A stretch of DNA of 64,000 nt, taken from Clostridium aciditolerans (GTDB lineage Bacteria > Bacillota > Clostridia > Clostridiales > Clostridiaceae). Shown one piece after another: positions 54,778 through 63,145 of this stretch. The stretch covers positions 1 through 64,000 of the forward strand of contig NZ_JAEEGB010000041.1 in NCBI RefSeq assembly GCF_016316925.1, written 5' to 3'. The notes under the pieces are model-generated. The model was not told the DNA's origin. It saw only the letters and a list, made by a program, of their open reading frames with translations, and did not search any database. How positions within the stretch are numbered: the first letter of the stretch is position 1; each line of letters begins with the position of its first letter. Made by a program: the position numbers and the translations under genes.

Positions 54778-54878
54778 TAAACTTTAGGCCAAGAAAGAGT
54801 CAAGATTTGTGTTAAATATTATACACTTGTATTTCATTATGTCTTACCATTATAAAAAACATAGGAGGGGAGAGAAAA

Positions 54879-55415
54879 TTGAAAAAGCAAATCTTTTCTT
54901 TGTTCTTAATTTGTATAGTACTTTTAATTGGTTGTTCAAAGGAAGAAACATTTGAGAATTTCTTTCATACAACTATGGGTAAAATGCACAAAGGATCAAA
55001 GTACTATTCTTATTCGCTCATTCATAAGGAAATGAATGTTGTACACGAAAATGATGCCATCGCAATATTTGTAGAGAATGACCAACAAGAAGAAAAAATT
55101 TTTATTGCATATTTTGAAAAAGAAAAGGATAAGTGGAATTGGAGACATACAAGAGGAGCACAATGGGATTCACCTATTAAATGGTCTTCAATGAATCAAG
55201 TCCCATATATTTATTCAGGAGCAATTAATGATAAATCTATTTCTGAAGTATATGCAGGTGAAAAACCAGCGAAAATAATTGAGGTTAAAGGCGATAAAAG
55301 GTTTTGGTATGCTGTCAGTGATGTCAAAGATGTACAGGTGAAGGCAATAAAAAGCGATGGTACTCAAGAAATAATTGAGGAAACCGATGAGAATTGGTAT
55401 AAAGTGGACTATTGA
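54879..55415 (+). CDS. Hypothetical lipoprotein
   Basis: This 178-residue protein has a lipoprotein signal and lipobox LLIGC (about 15-19). The mature part contains ENFFHTTMGKMHKG near the front and later beta-rich sequence (AIFVENDQQEEKIFIAYFE, WNWRHTRGAQWDSP). No named domain is recognised. The start is TTG with GGAGGGGAG upstream. It follows the LprI-like lipoprotein by 101 bases on the same strand. Confidence 0.76.
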   Translation: MKKQIFSLFLICIVLLIGCSKEETFENFFHTTMGKMHKGSKYYSYSLIHKEMNVVHENDAIAIFVENDQQEEKIFIAYFEKEKDKWNWRHTRGAQWDSPIKWSSMNQVPYIYSGAINDKSISEVYAGEKPAKIIEVKGDKRFWYAVSDVKDVQVKAIKSDGTQEIIEETDENWYKVDY

Positions 55416-55468
55416 TATTAGGTTCAATATAAATTATATAATATAACTATAATTTATAGAGTTTAAAA

Positions 55469-55508
55469 GCATGTATAAGAATTAAAGAGTTCTTGTACCT
55501 GCTTTTTA
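55469..55508 (+). terminator. Terminator after the lipoprotein gene
   Basis: The stem GCATGTATAAGAA/TTCTTGTACCTGC (two mismatches) is followed by TTTTTATAT. The sequence is close to the terminator at 9306-9345. Confidence 0.75.
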
Positions 55509-55589
55509 TATATTTATTTCTTGAATCGAGTTAACAATTACAATATTATGTCAACTAAACTCTAAAGTAAACTACAACATTTCAAACAA

Positions 55590-55662
55590 GAAAAATGACT
55601 TACACAGAGGGATATATTTACGTAACAAAGAGTTATAAATATATTTCGGAGTGTAAGCCATG
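55590..55662. repeat. Short palindromic element related to the MITE-like repeats
   Basis: The left end GAAAAATGACTTACAC matches GAAAATTGACTTACAC of the element at 25326 at 15 of 16 bases. It is followed by GGGATATATTTACGTAAC, resembling GGGATATGTTTCC of the 49893 copy. The right arm GTTATAAATATATTTCGGAGTGTAAGCCA forms an imperfect hairpin with the left. It looks like a 73-bp minimal member of the family. Confidence 0.6.
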
Positions 55663-55693
55663 ATCGCCTTGGAACCCTATATTAAATTATAAT

Positions 55694-56293
55694 TTATTTA
55701 AATATCTTAACACGATCTTCTAATGGTTGGAATTGCTTTTCATCTGGTTGCGCTATTGGTTTTCCAAAAGGCATTTGCGCAATAAGTTTCCAGTTATTTG
55801 GTATTGACCATTCTTTCTTCACATCGGCTTCAATAAGTTCATTATAGTGTTGTAAGGATACTCCAAATCCTTCAATTTCTAATCCAGTCCAGATAACATA
55901 CTGATGCATGCCACTTGATTGCTCTGACCAAATTGGAAAGTTATCCTTATAAAGAGCGAACTGTTGTTGAAGAGATTCAATTACACTATTATCTTCAAAG
56001 AATAAAATTGTACCATATCCATTACGGAATGAATTTATTTTATTTTCAGTAGAACTAAACTTGTCTGCTGGTACAATTTTTCTCAAGGCTTCTTTTGTAG
56101 TGTCCCATAATTTATCATGATGTTCTCCTAATAATAGGACTACTCTTGCACTTTGAGAATTGAATGATGATGGAGTATGTTTTACAGCATGCTCAATAAT
56201 TTCTTTAATTCTATCATCTGAAACTACTGGCTCCTTGCTAATTCCATAAAATGTACGTCTGTCTGCTACTGCAGTATAAAAATCCTTTGCCAT
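55694..56293 (-). CDS. Nitroreductase family protein (Frm2/Hbn1-like)
   Basis: This is a 199-residue flavoprotein-fold oxidoreductase with RRTFYGI near 13-19 and the FMN-binding HTPSSFNSQSARVVLL (about 39-54). The tail GKPIAQPDEKQFQPLEDRVK is typical of the fungal-Hbn1/bacterial YdgI-like branch. It would reduce nitro compounds or quinones with NAD(P)H. The ATG at 56293 has GGAGGGA upstream. It lies downstream of the pirin gene on the same strand, 89 bases away, and may be co-transcribed with it. Confidence 0.9.
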   Translation of the reverse strand: MAKDFYTAVADRRTFYGISKEPVVSDDRIKEIIEHAVKHTPSSFNSQSARVVLLLGEHHDKLWDTTKEALRKIVPADKFSSTENKINSFRNGYGTILFFEDNSVIESLQQQFALYKDNFPIWSEQSSGMHQYVIWTGLEIEGFGVSLQHYNELIEADVKKEWSIPNNWKLIAQMPFGKPIAQPDEKQFQPLEDRVKIFK

Positions 56294-56382
56294 TAATCGT
56301 CCCTCCATTTTTATATAAAATATTTTTTTATTATTTGTAAGTAGTATTTAATGTATTCCAATTTTCTATGATTTAGAGAAGG

Positions 56383-57084
56383 TTAATCTTGTTTATTCAT
56401 TTCTAAAATTAAAATATGAGAAGTTTCTTTAGACTGTATCAAAATGTCTTCTTCGACTATTTCCATTCCATCTCTATCGGCTAACTCAATATTGTTTAAT
56501 TCAGATTTTCCTTCTATTTGTACCAAATACGCCTGTCTTCCTTCCTTTACTGGGAACCTAATTTCTTTTCCTTCCTCAAGTTCTAAGGAATAAATATTAA
56601 TATCCTGATTTATTTTTATTGGTGCGCTTCCAGCTTTGCTTGAAACCATATGAAGCCACTTGTTTTTTCTATCATCCCAGTTAAATTTGTGGTCTCCATA
56701 GTTAGGTTCATAATCTTTTTTATCAGGGAATATCCATATTTGTAAAAGCCTTAATATATTTTCTCCAAAATTATGTTCACTATGATACACTCCTGTTCCT
56801 GCACTCATATATTGCACATCACCACGAGTTAAAGCGTTCTTATTGCCCATACTGTCTTCATGAGTAAGCTCACCATCAACTACATAGGATATTATCTCCA
56901 TATCTTTATGAGGATGAGTATCAAATCCAGTATTAGGGTCAATTAAATCATCATTTATAACTCTTAAAACTCCAAAATTTATATTGTTTGGATTGTAGTA
57001 CTCTGCAAAAGAAAAGTGGAATTTACTTCTTAGCCATCCAAGATTGCTGCTGCCCATATTGTTACTTTCTATCTTTCTTAACAT
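56383..57084 (-). CDS. Pirin family protein
   Basis: This is a 233-residue bicupin. The N-terminal cupin has the metal set H57 and H59 (THPHKDMEIISYV) with H101 and E103 (YHSEHN), exactly as in iron-binding pirins and the quercetinase YhaK. The second cupin lacks metal ligands. Bacterial pirins are linked to oxidative or electrophile stress and some degrade quercetin, and the substrate here is unknown. AAAGGAG precedes the ATG. Confidence 0.92.
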   Translation of the reverse strand: MLRKIESNNMGSSNLGWLRSKFHFSFAEYYNPNNINFGVLRVINDDLIDPNTGFDTHPHKDMEIISYVVDGELTHEDSMGNKNALTRGDVQYMSAGTGVYHSEHNFGENILRLLQIWIFPDKKDYEPNYGDHKFNWDDRKNKWLHMVSSKAGSAPIKINQDINIYSLELEEGKEIRFPVKEGRQAYLVQIEGKSELNNIELADRDGMEIVEEDILIQSKETSHILILEMNKQD

Positions 57085-57499
57085 TTTATATTTCTCCTTT
57101 TAACTGTTCTTTAAAAATTTAGCTTAATACCTAAATAAAATTTTTCTAGTACTTATTATTAGCATATCAAATTATAAATACTTATTTATAAAGTTTATAT
57201 TAATTAGTGATAATTTTCAAATATTTAAGTATATTATCTCATAAATATAATTATTAGTCAATAATAATTATTAAAAAGATGATAATCTCGAACTCTATGT
57301 AAAAATAAATATATATTTGAAGTAAGGAAAAAGATACAGCATATTTATACCCGAAAAAGGGAAGCCATCCTGTAAGAAATCGCTTAAAGATTGTCTGAAT
57401 AGATTCTTGAAAATATCCATCACATTCAAAAATAACCCATGTAGCTTCCGGTATGATATATATCTTCTCTTTTGGTGTCCACTTTTGTAAACATAAGTT
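57085..57499. other. 415-base region with no supported gene
   Basis: This AT-rich spacer lies between the pirin gene and a transposase remnant. A minus-strand open frame exists at 57254-57517 but has no ribosome binding site and biased composition. The right part may be decayed insertion-sequence DNA upstream of the remnant. Confidence 0.4.
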
Positions 57500-57730
57500 A
57501 TGAAAAAAGAATGGCATTTAGACCATTGTTTTCTTCATAGCCCTACGAACATAGAAACAGTGCTAATGTTTATAGTAATATCATTTAACTTAAAGCAATT
57601 ATATTTTTTTAGGGGTATAAGAGGTTTTAGGAAGAAGAATATGCTTAAGATAGATGTTATTGAAGATATAAGAGATGAGAGATTTACTACAGAAGATGAT
57701 TGGGATAATACATTATTTATAAAGACTTAA
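57500..57730 (+). pseudogene. Transposase C-terminal remnant
   Basis: The 76-codon open frame reads HLDHCFLHSP, then FNLKQLYFFRGIRGFRKK and IDVIEDIRDERF. This resembles the last part of DDE transposases, where the final catalytic helix is followed by a basic tail. No upstream transposase sequence, ribosome binding site or terminal inverted repeats are visible, so only a fragment remains. Confidence 0.5.
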
Positions 57731-57848
57731 TTTAAAATAAAACTTGAAACTTTTCATTGAAATTTTTTGGGGTAGGGGAAGTGTAACTATTTTTGCAACC
57801 TAACGGTCTGCGGCCTTACAAGCTTTTTAAGTAAGTGTAAAAAAATAC

Positions 57849-57881
57849 ACTTCCAGTAAAAATAAAATTTTTACTGGAAGT
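57849..57881. terminator. Perfect 15-bp hairpin, probable terminator
   Basis: ACTTCCAGTAAAAAT and its exact complement are separated by AAA. It lies downstream of the minus-strand aminopeptidase gene and of the transposase remnant. On the minus strand it is followed by GTATTTTTTTAC, a good T-tract. Confidence 0.75.
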
Positions 57882-57956
57882 TAGATGCTAAATCTCTGAT
57901 AACAAACTATTTATAGTGCGCTTTAGCTAAATTATAATCAAGCCTCCGAAGAGTTT

Positions 57957-59756
57957 TTAAACTTCTCTTGTATATAACTTTAACCAAGCTTGCTCTTCAT
58001 CAGTTAAGTGAGGGGCTACTTTCTCGTACACAAGTTTATGATAATTGTTTAAATACATTTTTTCATCACGATTAAGGTCTTCTGGGTCTATAGCATCCAA
58101 ATCAATTGGAGCATATGTTACAACATCAAAGTGCATGAATTGACCGAATTCGTTTTTAGCACCTTTTCTAACAATAAGTTCATTCTCTGTACGGATGCCA
58201 TGAGATCCATCTATATAAATACCAGGCTCATTAGTTAAAACCATGCCTTCCTCTAATATATGGGTTTCGTGCTTGGATGGTACTATATACCACCTAAAGC
58301 CGGTAGGTGCTTCATGAATAGTTGACAAATAGCCAACACCATGACCGGTTCCGCATTTATAATCTATATCTAGATTCCAAATAGGCCCTCTAGCTAATAT
58401 ATCCAAGTTGTAGCCTTTGCATCCATACAAAAATTTAGCACGTGATAGATTCATCATAGCTCTAGCCACAGCTGTGAAGTGATGCTTAAGCTCTTTGCTC
58501 ACTTCGCCAAGGGCAATTGTTCTTGTGATATCTGTTGATCCTTCAAAGTAGTTTCCACCAGTATCTGTTAAGAAGAAGCTTCCTTCTGCAAATTCCACAT
58601 CTGTTTCAGGTGTAGAAGTATAGTGCATCATAGCTGCATGTTCCTTGAAAGCACAAATTGGGTCAAAGCTTTGCCATAAGTAATTATCCTGCATTTTTCT
58701 GAACTCTTCTAGTTTTTCAGTAGCGCTGATTTCTGTAATTTTTATTTTTCCTATATTTGTTTTTAACCAATACATGAGCTTAGTAACAGCAACTCCGTCT
58801 TTAACGTGAGCTTTTTCAATATTGGCAAGCTCCACAGGATTTTTAATGGCTTTGAATAGGACAGAAGGGTTGTCCATTTTTATTTTTTTTGTATGATCTG
58901 GAATGTCTTTATATAGTGCATAGTTGATACGATCTGGGTCGATAAGCACTACATCTTCAGACTTGAAGCCTTTAACATATTCATAAATGTCGTTGTAAGG
59001 TTTTAGCACTACATTATCCTTAGCTAAAACTTCCTTAATTTTGGCATCAATTCGGCTTTCCTCAATGAACAAATATACCTTATCCATGGAAACAACCACA
59101 TAAGAAAGAATCAATGGTGAATACATGATGTCATTTCCACGTATATTTAACAACCATGCGATTTCATCCAAGGTTGCAAGGACATGGTAATTTGCGCCTA
59201 CTTCTTGCATAACGTCTCTTACTCTGCCAAGTTTTGATGCTGTACTTTCACCAGAATACTTTTCTTCAAGAAGAAAAACAGGTTCATTTGCTAACTTAGG
59301 ACGGTTTTCCCACACTCTATCAACAAGATCATGGTTATACTCAACCACCACATTCTTATTAGCAAGTCTCTGAACAAATTCTTCTCCTTCTTGCATGGCA
59401 ATAAGACGTCCATCAAATCCTAGTTTTCCATTGTTAGGCATTTCGGCTTCCAAGTATTCCAATATAGTAGGTACGCCTGGGTTGCCCATTTTAAAGAGCT
59501 TGATTCCACTGCCTTTAAGCTGATACTCAGCCTGTAGAAAAAATCTTCCATCAGTCCAAAGCCCTGCTTCATCCTTTGTAATGACAACTGTTCCAGCATC
59601 ACCATTAAACCCTGATACATAGGCTCTTGCCTTAAAGAATTCTCCTACATACTCACTTTGATGATTATCTGAAGATGGAATAATGTAAGCATCCAATCCC
59701 TTTTCTTCCATAACCACTCTCAGTTTCGAAATTATTTCTTTTGCATTTTCACTCAT
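57957..59756 (-). CDS. Aminopeptidase P family protein (M24 metallopeptidase)
   Basis: This 599-residue enzyme removes N-terminal residues preceding proline. Two creatinase-like N-terminal domains (about 1-310) precede the pita-bread catalytic domain. The dimetal ligands fall in FFLTDTGGNYFEGSTDITR, GTGHGVGY, TNEPGIYIDGSHGIRTENE and a downstream glutamate region. The length matches the long, three-domain (eukaryote-like) aminopeptidase P rather than the 440-residue bacterial PepP. GAGAGG precedes the ATG. It is a single-gene unit. Confidence 0.93.
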   Translation of the reverse strand: MSENAKEIISKLRVVMEEKGLDAYIIPSSDNHQSEYVGEFFKARAYVSGFNGDAGTVVITKDEAGLWTDGRFFLQAEYQLKGSGIKLFKMGNPGVPTILEYLEAEMPNNGKLGFDGRLIAMQEGEEFVQRLANKNVVVEYNHDLVDRVWENRPKLANEPVFLLEEKYSGESTASKLGRVRDVMQEVGANYHVLATLDEIAWLLNIRGNDIMYSPLILSYVVVSMDKVYLFIEESRIDAKIKEVLAKDNVVLKPYNDIYEYVKGFKSEDVVLIDPDRINYALYKDIPDHTKKIKMDNPSVLFKAIKNPVELANIEKAHVKDGVAVTKLMYWLKTNIGKIKITEISATEKLEEFRKMQDNYLWQSFDPICAFKEHAAMMHYTSTPETDVEFAEGSFFLTDTGGNYFEGSTDITRTIALGEVSKELKHHFTAVARAMMNLSRAKFLYGCKGYNLDILARGPIWNLDIDYKCGTGHGVGYLSTIHEAPTGFRWYIVPSKHETHILEEGMVLTNEPGIYIDGSHGIRTENELIVRKGAKNEFGQFMHFDVVTYAPIDLDAIDPEDLNRDEKMYLNNYHKLVYEKVAPHLTDEEQAWLKLYTREV

Positions 59757-60035
59757 GTCTATTCCTCTCTTTCATAATTTATTCTTTATTTAATACTTAT
59801 AATCAAATCATATTCTTTTAGAGTGCCTGTTTGAAAATTCTTAATTAAGAATATATTTCTATTATACAATACTATTTGATTATTTTATACAATTTTACGG
59901 TAAAATTTACAGTGACACAGTAAAAAAATTTTGTCAAGTTCTAATGAGCAATTTCTTTTATTATATTTTTGTTTATTCTTTTCTCTAACCTGTTATATCT
60001 ATTATGAAAAGTTGAAAGAAGATATAAACAGAGTT

Positions 60036-60157
60036 CTTGGCATCAGATGGAGTTTTAACTCCACCTGATGCTTAGAAATCGTTATCCAGGGGCGTAGCCG
60101 CTCTTTACTTCCACTTTGGGAAGGGGGAGTATTAGAGCGGGTAGTCATCGGATAAAC
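60036..60157. repeat. Compound palindromic dispersed repeat
   Basis: It has nested hairpins: GCATCAG-TGGAGT-TTA-ACTCCA-CTGATGC (about 60039-60072), CCGCTCT/AGAGCGG (about 60099-60140) and outer GTTATCC/GGATAAC-like arms. Parts recur at 4910-4955 and, on the other strand, at 62933-62952. No coding potential is seen. The rest of the 59757-60319 gap holds the divergent promoters of the aminopeptidase and DMT-transporter genes. Confidence 0.65.
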
Positions 60158-60319
60158 AAAAATCAGTTAATAAAAGCTAGTATAGAATTTTACTTCTGTA
60201 CAAGCTTTTATGTTATTATTAAGTGTATGGAAATATATAGTCATGCTAAAATAAGTTAGAAATAGGGGTGTGACATGGTATTCCTTAAACCGTAATACAT
60301 TTGCTAAGGGGTGGTTAAA

Positions 60320-61222
60320 TTGAAAAAAAGCAGCTTAGGATATATATATGTATCTTTAGCAGCTTTCTTCTTTGCTTTAATAGCTATAATAGGGAAAAGT
60401 GCTTTTAATACAGGGATGAAAGTGTATGATCTTCTAGTTATGCAGAATGCAGTAAGTGCAGTAATAATGTTTATATACCTTTTCATTAAGGATAAAAAGT
60501 CAATGATACTTACTAAGGGACAACTTAAAAGGGTAATTATTCAAGGGACTTTTGGTAGTACAGCCACTACAGTATTTTTTTATTTAGCTCTTGAAAAGAT
60601 AAATGCAGGTATTGCATCAATGCTTATTTTTACACATCCAGTTTTTGTTACATTATTTTTTGTTATAACTGGTATACGTAAAATTAGTTTGGTAAATAAT
60701 TTGGCACTGATGCTTGCGGTAATAGGAAGTGGAATGGTAATAAATCTTTTTAATCTAAATGTTACTGAAACACCTGTTATAGGTCTTGTTTATGGAGTTA
60801 TATGCAGCATATCTTATGCCTTTTTTAATGTATTTGCGGATTTAAAGCTTAATGATGTAAAATCAGAGGTTTTGGCAATGTATACATCTGTTGTTATGTT
60901 TGTAATTTCAGCTATTCTTAATCCAGGCTTTTTTAGGTTTGATATAGCTTTGAGTCCACAGATGGTATTTTATGTTTTCGAACTTGCGGTTGTTTCAGGA
61001 ATTTTACCGGTTGTTTTCTTGTACAAAGGGATTGCATTGGTAGGCTCCGAGAAAAGCACAATAATAGCAACGGCAGAACTTCCTATAACATTAATTCTTG
61101 CTTTTTTAGTGCTTAATGAGACAATGGTATTTACGCAAGTTATAGGAGTAGTTTTCATTATTGGAGCAGTACTTGTGCTGCAGAATGAATCAATTATATT
61201 GAATAAATTAAGAAAAGTATGA
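60320..61222 (+). CDS. DMT superfamily transporter (EamA family)
   Basis: This is a 300-residue exporter-type protein with ten helices arranged as two EamA repeats (about 5-135 and 150-290). LVLNETMVFTQVIGVVFIIGA in the second repeat is typical. The family exports amino acids or metabolites, and the substrate is unknown. TTG at 60320 is chosen with AAGGGG upstream. The in-frame GTG at 60311 overlaps that site. Confidence 0.88.
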   Translation: MKKSSLGYIYVSLAAFFFALIAIIGKSAFNTGMKVYDLLVMQNAVSAVIMFIYLFIKDKKSMILTKGQLKRVIIQGTFGSTATTVFFYLALEKINAGIASMLIFTHPVFVTLFFVITGIRKISLVNNLALMLAVIGSGMVINLFNLNVTETPVIGLVYGVICSISYAFFNVFADLKLNDVKSEVLAMYTSVVMFVISAILNPGFFRFDIALSPQMVFYVFELAVVSGILPVVFLYKGIALVGSEKSTIIATAELPITLILAFLVLNETMVFTQVIGVVFIIGAVLVLQNESIILNKLRKV

Positions 61223-61440
61223 TATATTTACTTTATAAATAGACAACTAAGTGAGGGGGAATAAAGTGTGGGAAATACAAAATTAAATGTTGCGAAAGAA
61301 GGCTTCGTGCAAAGCTGCATGAAGATATAGAGCATAGTTTTGTTCGGAGCCGGATCTAAGAGTTTTATTTAGGCTAAAATATTTTTGTGCAGACTTTGCT
61401 TCATTATTTACAAAATGAAATGTAGATAGGAGCAAGGACT

Positions 61441-61716
61441 ATGAAATATGAAAAAGCACAAAATATATTACCAGAAGATGTAGTTGAATTAATTCAGCAA
61501 TATATAGATGGTGGTTATTTATATATACCGAGAAAATGTGAAAATAGGAAGGCTTGGGGAGAAAATAGCGGCATAAAGAATGAATTAAAAGACAGAAATG
61601 TAGAGATTTTTAATAGTTACAAAAAAGGGAGTCCTATTAAAATACTAGCTGAGAAGTATTATCTTACTGAGCAGACTATTAGAAGAATAATTAGAGAAGA
61701 AAAAAAGAAAATATAA
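61441..61716 (+). CDS. CD3324 family protein (small HTH protein)
   Basis: This 91-residue protein matches the clostridial CD3324 family: LPEDVVELIQQYIDGGYLYIP (about 10-30) followed by a Mor-like helix-turn-helix region, ILAEKYYLTEQTIRRIIREE (about 69-88). It is probably a small DNA-binding protein. Its target is unknown. TAGGAG precedes the ATG, and a terminator follows. Confidence 0.85.
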   Translation: MKYEKAQNILPEDVVELIQQYIDGGYLYIPRKCENRKAWGENSGIKNELKDRNVEIFNSYKKGSPIKILAEKYYLTEQTIRRIIREEKKKI

Positions 61717-61727
61717 ATTAAAGAGAT

Positions 61728-61776
61728 AAAGCGGTATTTTGAAATTATCAATGCGATATTCAAGTACCGCTTTTTA
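61728..61776. terminator. Bidirectional terminator
   Basis: Outer arms AAAGCGGTA and TACCGCTTT with additional inner pairing are followed by TTTATAAG on plus and a T-rich tract on minus. It lies between convergent genes. Confidence 0.82.
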
Positions 61777-61785
61777 TAAGTCTAC

Positions 61786-62895
61786 TTAATCTAAGCTTAA
61801 AATAAAATCCACAATGTTTTTTGCAACATTAGGATTGCTATAGCTTCTCTGAGAGCTTCTAATTTGGTTTAACTTTTCTGCGTTATTTGCAAGTAAATCG
61901 CTTATGGTATCCTGTATATTTTTAATATTTTCACATACTACTCCAAGTTTATATTTTTCAGCAAACTCTGGATTTTCCTCTTCTTGCCCCGGTAAAGCAC
62001 CTGTTATTACTAAGGGTAAATTACATGCAATAGCTTCCATCATTACATTTGGACTTCCTCTTGTAAATGCAATATCGGAGGATAGCATTAAATCCTGTAT
62101 ATTTTCCATAAATCCGTAAATCTTAACCTTGTCACCGTATCTTTCAACTAATGATTGCTCTAACTTGTTTCTTAACCTTGTGTTTCGACCTGCTACAATG
62201 CTTACAGTACAATTAAAGTTATCAAGAAGAATCTCAGCTATCTTTCTCATATTACCTACGCCTTCTCCGCCACTCATTATTAGGCATTTTAAAGGAATAT
62301 CAGCATTATAGTTAATAGGTTCTTGGCTATCTTGTATATCTCTATAAAACTTTGAGCGTACAGGAAATCCTAAAACTTTTATATTTTCTTCAGAAACACC
62401 ATATTCTACACATTTGTCTTTTGCTTCTTGTGTTGGACTTATAATATAATCCGCTCTAGGATCTGCCCATAGTGGATAAATGCTTACTAGATCTGCAATT
62501 AGAGTAATAAATGGAATTTTAATTTTATGATTTTCTAATATATTTATAACGGAACCATTAAAATTTGGATGTACAGATAAAATCAAGTCAGGATTTATAT
62601 CTTTTAATAGCTGTAAAAAATTATCTTTTATTATTAATTCAATGAACTCGTTAACCAATGCTGGCCTAATGGAAGATACATTCCAAATTAGTTGCCATAA
62701 ATTCTCGGAAGATCTAGTTATTGGTCCGTATGATTTACCTATTTTAAGTAGTGTGGTTCCTCCAAGGGAAAATCCATCTACAACATGAACATTAATATCG
62801 TTATGTTTTTCAAAAATTTCACGTAAAGACTCCGTTATACTTTTATGTCCATGTCCTGTGAAATTAGATGAGATAATAAGTATATTTTTAATCAT
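61786..62895 (-). CDS. MGDG synthase-like glycosyltransferase (UgtP/GT28 type)
   Basis: This is a 369-residue GT-B enzyme. The N-terminal domain (about 5-170) has the MGDG-synthase motif SSNFTGHGHKSITESLRE. The C-terminal GT28 domain has MSGGEGVGNMRKIAE (about 200-214) and the sugar-nucleotide site TRGSPNVMMEAIACNLP (about 283-299). Such enzymes transfer glucose or galactose from a UDP-sugar to diacylglycerol, making membrane glycolipids and lipoteichoic-acid anchors. The ATG at 62895 has AAGGAG upstream, so the 25-residue upstream extension is rejected. Confidence 0.9.
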   Translation of the reverse strand: MIKNILIISSNFTGHGHKSITESLREIFEKHNDINVHVVDGFSLGGTTLLKIGKSYGPITRSSENLWQLIWNVSSIRPALVNEFIELIIKDNFLQLLKDINPDLILSVHPNFNGSVINILENHKIKIPFITLIADLVSIYPLWADPRADYIISPTQEAKDKCVEYGVSEENIKVLGFPVRSKFYRDIQDSQEPINYNADIPLKCLIMSGGEGVGNMRKIAEILLDNFNCTVSIVAGRNTRLRNKLEQSLVERYGDKVKIYGFMENIQDLMLSSDIAFTRGSPNVMMEAIACNLPLVITGALPGQEEENPEFAEKYKLGVVCENIKNIQDTISDLLANNAEKLNQIRSSQRSYSNPNVAKNIVDFILSLD

Positions 62896-62932
62896 GATAT
62901 TACTCCTTTCCTTGGTTAAGTTGATTGATACT

Positions 62933-62952
62933 TTTATCCGATGTCTATCGCC
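62933..62952 (-). repeat. Fragment of the dispersed palindromic repeat
   Basis: On the minus strand GATAGACATCGGATAAA resembles GGTAGTCATCGGATAAA of the element at 60036-60157. Only this end is recognisable. Confidence 0.35.
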
Positions 62953-63145
62953 ACTAACAATCCAACGCACTATGTGAAAGCGATAATTGTACTTTGCAAC
63001 TATTTTTCCCCAAAGACTATTTTTTATCTATACTAATAAGGTTAGATAGATATATTAATAGAAATAGGCTATAATAATATATCATTTAGATAAAACTTTA
63101 TTATATATATATTGCAAATCATTTTAAAGGGAGATGTAAGGATTA

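Noticed and set aside
57254..57517. Minus-strand 87-codon open frame
   Set aside because: No ribosome binding site, ends in isoleucine-rich AT-biased sequence, and overlaps likely decayed transposase DNA on the other strand.
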